The position numbers and the translations under genes are program-made. The notes beneath the pieces were generated by a model that worked only from the letters and a program-made list of their open reading frames with translations, did not search any database and was not told the origin of the DNA. A stretch of 64,000 nucleotides of DNA from Fennellomyces sp. T-0311 (lineage: Eukaryota; Mucoromycota; Mucoromycetes; Mucorales; Lichtheimiaceae), in the NCBI GenBank assembly GCA_025266875.1, contig JALLLT010000028.1, forward strand, positions 248,001 to 312,000. Direction: 5' to 3'. Below are positions 55,150 to 64,000 of this stretch, piece after piece (positions within the stretch are counted from its first letter, which is position 1; each line of letters begins with the position of its first letter).

Positions 55150-55960
55150 GCTGATGTCGTCCATAACCGCATCCCATGAAACGTCAACGATATTGGTACT
55201 GACTTTCAACGCTTCTACATTGCTCCACTTTCCTGAATAATATTAGTCCACTCGCATGCTGAGAAGTTATGGTATATAAGTTCACGATCTTCATATTGGA
55301 CAGCTGAGTATTTGTCAGGTTACGACGTTTATCTTTGTACAGGAAGGACAGCTCCATATTTTCCAACGTACGTTCAAATCGTTCAATAATCGACAGCTGC
55401 TGTCCCAGATCACCCGAGTCTCTAAAAAGCACGAGTTCACGGAATGCTTCACCTTGGCATTACCCATTCCATTCCTTGAATAGATTTCATGTATCCTCGT
55501 CAAATGCAGTGCCTTGAAACCATGTATACTTGAATACACCTCGACAGACCGTGAATACGCATTCGACGTCGATCGGGTATCCAGCTTGCCGTCATGTAGT
55601 ATGGATAAAACGAACGTTTTCAACTTGGGCGATTGACGCAAGTCGGTGCAATCCGAGACTCGAAATCCAATGTAAGGTACAGATGCAAATGGACCACCTT
55701 GTTCGGCGGACCGGTTCCAATCGTGCGCCTGGTCTCTTTTAGCTCTGGCTGAGCATGGTGCGACATGTGTCAAATTCAACAGGAATCCGAGAAACTTTGT
55801 GATGGAGATACTAATATGGTGAAACAAGATATCTGTTTGTGTTTGTAATTGAATACCTGTTCACTGTAAATGTTGGGTGGTTATCGTTATTTGCGATTTT
55901 TAAGGGATACTCTTTGTTATTGACGCGTGCTTCATAATGCGCTTTTATCACCTTATCAAG
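55150..55960 (-). pseudogene. Decayed fifth F-box/LRR copy (LRR part only)
   Basis: Fragments align in order with member 4 but in shifting frames: NDNHPTFTV (like TDHPSNLS), FLLNLTHVAPCSARAKRD (like LPNLTHLTFLFDAKRF), FRVSDCTDLRQSPKLKTFVLSI (like LDNAYNF...CPQLVSLLLST), then in another frame NELVLFRDSGDLGQQL and RTLENMELSFLYKDKRRNLTN (like REFIFYGDE ... HTLEYVSLSS). The F-box exon and the last third of the LRR region are missing. Confidence 0.65.
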
Positions 55961-57134
55961 TGTGGCAATGGTATAGAATAAACGCGAAAGCAAAAGTAGA
56001 ATCACAAACAAGTGTGCTTCTTTGAGGAACATGTCCTTAATGTGTGAGCCAAAACGCTTTAATAGCAGATGGTCAATTGGTTGCCATACATTGTCATTGT
56101 CGAGAGAGTGTCAAGCCATCTCCAGATCGCAATGGCATGAACAGGAATAACTAGGTACCATTGTTGATCGATATTGTAAAAGACCTGACGAGCTACACAT
56201 TTTGGAAGGAATGGTCGTAATAAAAGTGTAGAAGGGGGAAGGGTATACGGAAACTGAAGTAATATGGACTCGAGTTCAGTTCACATCCTACGCATATTGA
56301 TTAGCAGGAATAATGTATCAAGTACGATCCGATGCTACACTTTCTGGTTTACCCTATAGAATTCACGTCAAAATCATTCATGCCGTATGCGTGTATGACA
56401 ACACTCACGTGAGCAGATCTGTCAGATTTTCTCCCGTCAGCATCCCCTCTAAAAGCATCACTAGATGGTACTAATTGGTACCGGGATGTACTGCAACATA
56501 TTGATCAGTCATGCTCGAAGTATCGTAAGGAGAACTATGGCTGAACGCGGATCATGAACTAAAAGGCTGAAATGGCGCGCCAGTTGTATATTGACAAGTT
56601 TTCTGCATGGAAACTCATGCATGAATCTCAGAGCTCCTATGTGTAAATACGCGCATTACTAGAGGCGTATAGTCCGCGGAAGAAGAATATCCGACAATCC
56701 AAGACAAATAAGCATCACAATTAAATCGCCTTACTGCATCCTTTATCTATCCTTTTAATTTACATACATGGTAGGTCATCCAGGATTGCGGTTCACAGAA
56801 AACTAAGGCTATGCCCTGTGGATACCAGTGTAAATAACACAGCTAAGCTGCCATGGAACCATTAGCAGTTGCCAATGTCACTGTGTCAATGAAGGTCAAG
56901 GTTGCCAACAAAGAAGGTATGGTATCGGAAATCATGTTGAAGGCTAAACTGGTGTCACCATGGCTGCACATTAGCCCAATCGCCGAAAATCGGCCGATTT
57001 TAGGGCTTTTTTTACGGATCTTTTTCCTCGGACTAAAAAACAACCCGCACGCACACAGGGGCGCATGATTTCTGCTATAAAATGGGCATCTATAACCAAG
57101 GGCTCCAGTTTCCCACCTTTTTTTTTCTGAAGTT
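55961..57134. other. Intergenic, no gene recognised
   Basis: No supported gene. The last 100 bases are the promoter and leader of the aldo-keto reductase (TATAAAATGGGC near 57076, CTTTTTTTTTCTG before the ATG). Confidence 0.5.
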
Positions 57135-58423
57135 ATGTCTCTCGGTCGCACTTACAGTAAGTTTGTGGATGAATAATTTTGAGACGCGTCTTTTGATATC
57201 CATTTGTCACTTAGCATTGAACACTGGCGCAAAGATCCCCACTGTTGGTAAATAAAAAAGAAGATCACAGGATTGCAAGTAGGATTTTCGTTAACAGCGC
57301 GTTTTAATAAGGTTTGGGAACTTGGCTCTCGAAGCCCGATGAGGTTCGAAAGGCCGTGTTGTGCGCTTTGCAGAATGGTACGTGTATCCGTAATGAAAGT
57401 AAAAGATAAGGTATATTGATTTGGTTTGTTTCCATAGGTTACAAGCATCTTGATTGTGCTTATGTCTACCGCAATGAGGATGAGGTTGGTCAGGGTATCC
57501 GCGAGTCGGGAGTTAAGCGTGAGGATATCTTTATCACCTCCAAGGTATGACAGGTCCATGACTACTATCATTTATTTTGCTTACGCGTTTCAACTATAGC
57601 TATGGAACACTCATCATCGTCCCGAGTACGTCAAGGCTGCCTGCAAAGCCTCCATGTCTGCTCTCGGCGTTGACTATCTTGATTTGTACCTGATCCACTG
57701 GCCCGTGTGCTTTGCGGTAAGCTTCTTTGCGCCAATTTATAAAAGTACAAGTTTACTTAAGTCATGGAAAAGCCCACAGGTACTCCTGCTGAGACACCGG
57801 ACGTCCCTACCCTTGAATACCTTTTCCCCAAGAAGTAAGTAAATTTTACCCATTTAAAGTTTTTTTTTCTCACCCGTGGATTGTAATACAGGGATGGCAA
57901 TGTTGATGTGGAAAAAATCGACTTTTTGGAAACGTGGAAGGCCATGGAGGCACTTGTTGATGAGGGCCTTGTCAAGGCTATCGGTGTTTCCAACTTTAAC
58001 ATTCCCAACCTCGAATATGTCTTGAAGGGTTGCCGTATTCGACCCGCCGCCAACCAGGTTGAACTTCATCCTGGTTTCCTCCAGCCGGAACTACTCGAAT
58101 TCTGTGCCAAGGAAAATGTTCACGTCACCGCATACTCGCCTCTGGGTAACAACGTGTATGGCAAGGAGCGCATTGTCGATGACCCGGTTATTGTGAACCT
58201 TGCAAAGAAGTTGAACAAGACCCCTGCGCAGATTTGCATTGCCTTTGCTGCTCAGCGTGGCGTTTCGGTCATTCCCAAGTCTGTCACGCCATCACGCATC
58301 GTTGAGAACTTCCAGGACTTTATTCTGGAGAAGGAGGACTTTGATGCCATTGCCAGCCTTGGCGCTCGCAATATCCGTTACAATGATCCCGGTGTGGAGG
58401 AATGGAATGTCACTATCTTTTAA
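57135..58423 (+). CDS. Aldo-keto reductase
   Basis: NADPH-dependent carbonyl reductase of the cytosol. Exons join as MSLGRTY + [11 protein letters not shown] + [22 protein letters not shown] + [25 protein letters not shown] + [21 protein letters not shown] + [21 protein letters not shown] + the long last exon from [13 protein letters not shown]. The catalytic tetrad is present: Asp and Tyr in LDCAYVY, Lys in TSKLW, His in LIHWP. Also seen are [38 protein letters not shown] and the NADP-binding [14 protein letters not shown]. The splice before PTGTP uses an AG preceded by purines, so that join is the least certain. About 310 residues, normal for AKR families such as Gcy1/Ypr1. Substrate (glycerol/xylose-type aldehydes) cannot be fixed. 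Confidence 0.92.
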
Positions 58424-58605
58424 TTCTGTACATTTTATCAAACTTGTATAAAAAGCTATTTTTGTTCTGTATTCATCGATGGTTTCTATGGTAGCCAATA
58501 TGTTGTCATGATGTGCCTGAGAGAGAAACACGGATGCGCGAAAATGCACAAATGGATTTCGTGACACGCGCCACTATGCGCAGTTCTTTTCTCTCTACTG
58601 TCTAA

Positions 58606-61600
58606 ATGCCTCGAGCAGCAGTGGAATGCGGCAATCCACTATGGCGCGACTGGATTAAAGAATGGGCAGAAGATCAACGACACACAAAGGCCTATTTCAC
58701 TTACATGAAAGTAAGGCCGAGTAAAGGCACACCAACATGATCTTACAAGATATATAGGCTTATAACGCATTAGCCAAATGCGGACAAGAATTCACACATC
58801 CTTGCGAAGCAATTCAATTGCCTGGCATTGGTGAAGTTCTTGTCAATCGACTGGAACGCCAATTACAAAAGTACTGTCAAGAAAATGGTCTTCCCATGCC
58901 TCAGCGACCCAAAAGAGGTACACGTTAACAAAACGTTAATCGATCAGCATTGCTAACGAAAGAAAAAAAAACAAGGACAACGAAGAACCATTGGCGATGA
59001 CTATGGTGACCAAGTCAGTGGCTTCCAGCAACGAAAACGACGAGCACCACGGACGTACGTTCCTAAATACCGAACTGGCCCATACGCAATTCTATTGTCT
59101 TTACTGGAGTATCGCGAAGCCAACAATCTAGTGAACGCTACAAAAGAACAGATTGTCCGACTTGCCGAACCCCATTGCGACTCTTCTTTTGATATGCCCG
59201 CGCCGGGCGGGAGTTATACCGCGTGGAACAGTATCAAAACGCTGATGAGCAAGGATTACGTATATAAGCATGGAAGTCCGGCAAGATATACCCTCACAGA
59301 AACTGGATTGGCAATGGCACAACAGCTCAAAGAAACCGGCGAAAACGGTGGTGCCCGTCCCTGTGCATCGTCATCATCATCATCGTCACAGAGTATCGGA
59401 CAACAGCAGAATGACTTGGGTGAAGGTGATGTCGATTTGAGTCTCTATGTTCTGGATCCAGCTCGTTACAGGGCGTCGATGGCTAGCAGGTCATCACAAT
59501 CTCGACCACACAACACAGAACCTGACTACGGAGAGGAGGAGGTCGACTTGAGCTTATATGTAACAGATCCAGACAGCTACAGGGCATCTATGCGCAATAA
59601 TTCCTCCCAACCTCAGCCGCACGTTGCACAAGAGGACAATGTCGATTTGAGTCTATATGTCCTGGATCCAGACAGATATAGGGCAAACAGTGCGTCCAGG
59701 ACGAGTAATACGTCTAGAGCAAGCAGTATACCAAGGACAAACGGAACTACTAGGGTAAACTCTACGTCCAGGACAAACAGCTCATCACAGCCTCAACCAC
59801 GCAACACAGAGGAGGATGTCGACTTGAGTCTATACGTAACTAATCCAGAAAGATACCTGGCCTCAGTTCGCAACGACTCCTCGCGAAACCGATCGCTCAA
59901 CTCCCAAAGGGCCCCGGAGAGAACGACTGATGAAGAAGAACCGGTGGATCTAAGTCTTTATGTCACCGATCCTGCGAATTTCCACTCACAAGTCGCAACG
60001 CCTACAAACACATCCACTCAAATCAGCTTACTAGACGACGACGACGACGGCCCACCCAACACATTGAACAACAACGAGGTATTTTCAAGATACCCATCGC
60101 CCACCCCTCTGGCAACAAACTCCAGCTATAACCCCGGCAATTTTGACGATGATGGCATTATAGAACTGGACTCACCCTCTCCTCCACCCTCGCCACTACG
60201 ACCCTCACAACCTTTTCTTTCATCATTACCCGATCCTGACGACATTTCCTTACCCGATTCAGATTACGGAAGCCAGACGATATTCCAGTATACATTTGTG
60301 GACCCGGACAACAAGCCAGTGCGACACATATCACAAGCAGCAGTGAAGATATATGATGAACAAGTGCTTTACAAAGTACGATATTCATCCGGTCAATTTG
60401 CGCATCCGCGGACAGATAAAGTGCGCGATGTCGAGTCCGATATCGACAATACTTTTTCTGGGTATATTGCTGAAACTCACTGCGACGTCATTTGCCCCGG
60501 CCTGCCATTATCGCCATTAATCCCCTTAAATCGTGAACAAGAAGACGACTTTTGGCCCACGCCGAATATAGCCAAAAGTGCCAACTCGACGCCCTTTAGT
60601 AGTCAAGTCACGGATAGTCAGATGACGGCAAGCCAGATGGAGGAATATGTCGAATATCCACCAGACAGCTACGAAGTAGTACTTGTGCTGGATACGCGCG
60701 AAATCAAACTACGGACCAACCGCGACTATTTTCTCGAGCAGTTGACAGCCAAGGGGATCCGTGTGGTCAAACGTGCATTGGATCTAGGTGATATGCTTTG
60801 GGTGGCACGAAAAAAGGGCAGCATGAGCACAGACGATGAGCTATTCCTGGACTTTATCGTCGAACGCAAGCGAATGGATGATTTGGTATCCAGTATCAAG
60901 GATGGTCGATATAATGAGCAAAAGGTATTAGATCCGAAAAGGAGCGTGGATGGGCATTGACAAATAATCTCTTCAGTATCGTCTGCGGAATTGTGGTGCT
61001 GAAAAAGTGTTCTATATCATTGAAGAATTCAACAAGGAGGACGCAATGACGTTTGGAGCCCAGGCGATTCAGACAGCCATGTCGTCGACACAAGCGGTAG
61101 ATGGCTTCTTCCTTAAACGAACAGCCAGCATCAATGACACAATCGACTACCTTGTAAATATGACAAAGATGGTGGAACAGATTTATCATGTAAGTTCCCC
61201 TTTTCCAGATCCTCCTCCATCCCTCTTTCTTCCACACGTGTTCTGCAGTAAAGCTAAAAAAAATGTACTGCAGAATGCAACTTTGTACCGGATTCCGGCA
61301 CATGCGGTGACTCGGACAGGATATCTGGAACAAAAGAAGCGACTGGGCAAAAACCACCTGGTTTCGTATCCGATCTTTAGCGAGCTCAACAGCAAGAGTG
61401 ACACACTCACGATCAAAGATGTTTATTTACGTATGTTAATGACGGTCCGCGGCGTCAGCGCCGAAAAAGCCTCTGCGCTGATGAAGATATACCCGACACC
61501 TTACCAACTGCTCCAAGCATACGCATCTATAACGGAAGAAGAAGGCAAGGCGCTGGCTAGAAAAGCGACAAAGGATGGAATCCAAAGACGACGATGGGGA

Positions 61601-61651
61601 CAGCAACTGAGCGAGCGATTATGGGAAGTGTGGGGAGACCATAAACAATAA
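58606..61651 (+). CDS. MUS81: Crossover-junction endonuclease MUS81
   Basis: Structure-selective nuclease that, with an Eme1/Mms4 partner, cuts branched DNA at stalled forks and recombination intermediates in the nucleus. Exon 1 begins MPRAAVECGNPLWRDW. Exon 2 has the helix-hairpin-helix AYNALAKCGQEFTHPCEAIQLPGIG. The next has the winged-helix region (YVPKYRTGPYAILLSLLEY). A long linker then carries five VDLSLYV units (59431-59970) and an acidic IIELDSPSP. The ERCC4 nuclease core follows: VLDTREIKLR, LDLGDMLWVARKK, IVERKRMDDLVSSIKDGRYNEQK, then YRLRNCGAEKVFYIIEEF, and a C-terminal hairpin module MTVRGVSAEKASALMKIYPT. GDM..VERKRMDD matches the GDX(n)ERKX(3)D catalytic motif. Two more introns sit near 60925-60975 and 61189-61273. 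About 870 residues, longer than most orthologues because of the linker. Confidence 0.93.
59431..59970 (+). repeat. Five-unit VDLSLYV motif array inside MUS81 linker
   Basis: Units start at 59431 (VDLSLYVLDPARYRASM), 59542 (VDLSLYVTDPDSYRASM), 59641 (VDLSLYVLDPDRYRAN), 59818 (VDLSLYVTNPERYLAS) and 59944 (VDLSLYVTDPANFHSQ). Each is preceded by acidic residues and separated by Ser/Asn/Arg-rich spacers of 18-45 residues. The cores are invariant across seven residues although codons differ. Confidence 0.92.
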
Positions 61652-61692
61652 ATAATTATAATAAAAAAGAGAGAGAAAGAGAGAGAAAAGAG

Positions 61693-62430
61693 CTATTTGG
61701 ACCAGAGAAACGCGAACACGCGATGTTTTCCAGTAGGGCGAGGAGGTAATGCGGGAGCCGAAGAACGTCTCTGTTCTGAAGGCTCAGGGGTAGTAGGCTT
61801 GAGAGTACATGAGCGTCGTGACTTTAACGCTAATTCGTCGCCATTCTCGGCAGGCGGGCTGACATCTGTGGAGTACTGCAGTGGACGAGGAGGATATTGA
61901 CAGATGTTGCCGAAAATGGTGCTTGACGGCGACGAGTTTTGTGTTGTTGTCGTGCTCCATGGAGAGACCACTTTGGGTAACTCCTGTTCTTCCTCTTGCT
62001 CTCTGGCCGTCGTAAACAGTCGACTCAAGCTTTTCATTTTCTTGGGTGAGCGGAAGAATCGGGAACGACTGGGTCTGAGCTCACGTTCAGGCACAATCAC
62101 CGTCAATTTCTGCCTTTCGCCTTGTTCTTCTTCTTCAACAACTACTGCTTCTGCTGCTGCTGCTGCTGCTGGTGGTGCTGCTGCTGCTGGTGGTGCTGCT
62201 GCTGCTGGTGGTGATGGAAGTGGCTCTACTTCCTCAGCCTCTTTGGGCGATGAGGGTGGCGATTGATCATGTTCTTGCTGTGGTTGCGGTGATGGTGGTG
62301 ATGGTAACGCTTCCTCATTCAAGGCGTTGCGGATAGCTTCTGTCTTGTGGTCGAACTGACGGATCAGATCCTCCGAAAAGGAGTCGCTGAACGAAGCGTC
62401 AAACGATGACAGATGATCATGTGGGCTCAT
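61693..62430 (-). CDS. Hypothetical low-complexity protein (245 aa)
   Basis: Single open frame MSPHDHLSSFDASFSDSFSEDLIRQ, then Pro/Ser/Gln-rich sequence, three PPAAAA units encoded by GCTGCTG-type trinucleotide repeats (about 62150-62215), an acidic run, a basic SRFFRSPKKMKSLSRLF segment, and a C-terminal KHRVFAFLWSK. No known domain. The predicted disorder, the FRSPKKMKSLSRLF patch and the tail-to-tail spacing of only 41 bases to MUS81 are all that can be said. A pyrimidine-rich leader before the ATG supports that it is a real gene. Confidence 0.55.
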   Translation of the reverse strand: MSPHDHLSSFDASFSDSFSEDLIRQFDHKTEAIRNALNEEALPSPPSPQPQQEHDQSPPSSPKEAEEVEPLPSPPAAAAPPAAAAPPAAAAAAEAVVVEEEEQGERQKLTVIVPERELRPSRSRFFRSPKKMKSLSRLFTTAREQEEEQELPKVVSPWSTTTTQNSSPSSTIFGNICQYPPRPLQYSTDVSPPAENGDELALKSRRSCTLKPTTPEPSEQRRSSAPALPPRPTGKHRVFAFLWSK

Positions 62431-62692
62431 ATCAGAAAAAAAAAGATCAGCAGAGAGTAAGATTGGAATATGAAGAAAAAGAGAGGGAAGTAAGAAAAAA
62501 AAAGTATTCTTGTGGCTTCTTTATATTTCAGCAAGGAGTTGTTATTTCCTCACTCCCTCAAACTAGGTGAATGGGGGCTAAAGGTTGGTTTTGTTGGATG
62601 TGTGTATGTAAGAAAAGTGTGTGTATGTATGTAAGTGAATGAGCTTTAATAGGAGAAACCGATCAGGTTTTCTTGCTGTGGCAAAAAAAACG

Positions 62693-63905
62693 TCATGCTG
62701 ACTTCTTCTTTTTCTGGATGGCCATTTGGATACTCTGGACAAGCAACAGAAAGTTCTCGACCAGACCATACCGTGTAATAAACATCAACAGCAGCGCACT
62801 CGTGTACATGATGAATCGATACCACGGACCCGACGCAATCAGAAATGTCACTTAACCAGTCAGTTAGCAGCCAGCGGACCAATCCAAGCAAAAAAGAAAC
62901 TCACATGCAGGGGGCACAAGCGCATAATTAAGGTTGAAACCCGACAAGAGGGATGAGACATGCAACACCGGGCTGTGGTAAGCCGCGTACAGAAAGAAGC
63001 TGAACAGTGCCATATCAATCGACGGGGGTATCACCACATAGCGACGTGTCAGAGCCATATAGAACGGCAACACCAGTACCAAGATATGTTCTACGTTTGA
63101 AATAGAAAAAGAAAACAACACCCTGGTCAGCCCTGGCACTCCCTTCCTACCTTTTCGTGCCACTTACCCATAAAGAAGTTGAATATCTCTCCCAGCATGT
63201 CGTGGTCCCGAAGATCAGGCCAAATCAGCGCCAGGATAGCGCCCCACAGGGTATGCAAGTAGATATTGAACAGGAGTCGTGGGACGATTGGGTACTTGTG
63301 ATCAGGCCAGCCCATCACGAGAATCAAGAGCCCGGCACTGACATGACATGGCTGTGTGTATGTAAAGGAGTGGGTGTGAGTCGTGGTTTCACACAGACAA
63401 ACAAAAAAGAGAGAAAGGTGATCATACCGCACCTGCATAAGGAACAATAAGGTACCAGTTACTGCCTTGTGTACCACCGTGGTGCCAAATGAGGCAACCA
63501 ACAAAACCAGACATATGCTTTCCAGGAGCGGGCGTGGTGGCAGTTTCTCGGTTGTTGTCAGCAGACGATACGCAGGAGTGCTATACGGATCGGTTCAGCG
63601 CCCACACAAAAACAAACAAAAAAACTCCCTTTTTACCCTTTGCCGAAAGCTCTATATCCAAAGTAAACGGCAAACGCCATGTAGAGTGGCGCCAGTGTCA
63701 AGAATTCGACCGCATGCTGCGTGGGTGAGATATACCTGGGTTGCTTTTCCGTTAACGGCTATACCTAAAACGTGCACCCCTTGTTTATATTTCGTTACCA
63801 TGTGCCTCCCAGCGAATCCGCAAAGTCTGTCTCACTTCCGGGTGCCAGATCAACTGCCCAGTGTTTGACATAGGCTCCGAGAGTATGCAATAGCTCGTTC
63901 GTCAT
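62693..63905 (-). CDS. TMEM164-like multi-pass membrane protein
   Basis: Seven or so hydrophobic segments in five or six exons. MTNELLHTLGAYVKHWAVDL + YISPTQHAVEFLTLAPLYMAFAVYFGYRAFGKG + TPAYRLLTTTEKL..ESICLVLLVASFGTTVVHKAVTGTLLFLMQ + PCHVSAGLLILVMGW..RLLFNIYLHTLWGAILALIWPDLRD and FNFFMG + EHILVLVLPFYMALTRRYVV..SGFNLNYALVPPA + a last exon LTFLIASGPWYRFIMYTS ending IQKKKKSA. The FLMQPCHV cysteine-histidine pair, the membrane-embedded WPD.RD segment, the N-x-N-x-x-LVPPA stretch and GPWYR before the final helix match the TMEM164 family, whose human member is an acyltransferase making ether phospholipids. The dibasic/KKKKSA tail is an ER-retention-type signal. Start at 63905 is inside the window. 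Confidence 0.75.
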
Positions 63906-64000
63906 TTATCTGCGCTCGTGGTGTTTTTTCACAGTAAGAAAGAAAGAGAGGGCCTGCCCTGCGGATATGTGTTGTGGCTGCGTCAAAGGAAAAGGAGTGA

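Noticed and set aside
60896..61357. Minus-strand 153-codon frame across the end of MUS81
   Set aside because: Antisense to the MUS81 nuclease exons; no motif.

Overview
The window looks like nuclear DNA from an early-diverging filamentous fungus, most likely Mucorales-like (Mucoromycota). The signs are many short GT..AG introns of roughly 45-80 bases, intron-split housekeeping genes (G-alpha, RhoGAP, ArfGAP, Chs7-type chaperone, MUS81), pyrimidine-rich 5' leaders, and AT-rich intergenic stretches with degraded transposon-like sequence. All assignments come from reading translated sequence and splice signals by eye. No database search was run.

Layout. 1-6.1 kb (all minus): a G-protein alpha subunit cut by the window edge, an MFS sugar transporter whose upstream DNA has several CreA/Mig1-type sites, and a SAC7-like RhoGAP. 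7.2-9.0 kb: a nest of degraded copies of one unknown gene arranged as a long inverted repeat. 10.1-15.4 kb: two paralogous bZIP/DUF3425-type transcription factors pointing away from each other, with a small cysteine-rich GPI-anchored-type surface protein between them. 17.8-22.4 kb: a Golgi-type nucleotide-sugar glycosyltransferase, a Glo3-like ArfGAP and a Chs7-like chitin synthase export chaperone, which together suit a secretion and cell-wall theme. 24.6-36 kb: an accessory block. It holds an intron-containing protein with three tandem NUMOD4/HNH-like units, an RNase H1-like protein that has lost every catalytic carboxylate (with a lysine/threonine repeat tail and a decayed second copy), a 1.63-kb element with terminal inverted repeats carrying a broken coiled-coil gene, and the C-terminal remnant of a TnpB/Fanzor-like protein.

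36.5-41.1 kb: a CDF metal transporter, a GATA-like zinc finger protein and a START-domain protein. 42.8 kb: a clean 172-bp MITE with a TA target duplication. 44.2-56 kb: a tandem array of four two-exon F-box/LRR genes plus a decayed fifth copy, with a CYSTM micro-protein and a degraded nuclease-like pseudogene between the first two. 57.1-63.9 kb: an aldo-keto reductase, MUS81 endonuclease with an unusual five-fold short motif array, a low-complexity protein and a TMEM164-like membrane protein.

The most unusual items are the triple HNH/NUMOD protein, the catalytically dead RNase H-like gene, the motif array inside MUS81, and the F-box/LRR array with one conserved phase-1 intron. No tRNA, rRNA or CRISPR locus was recognised.
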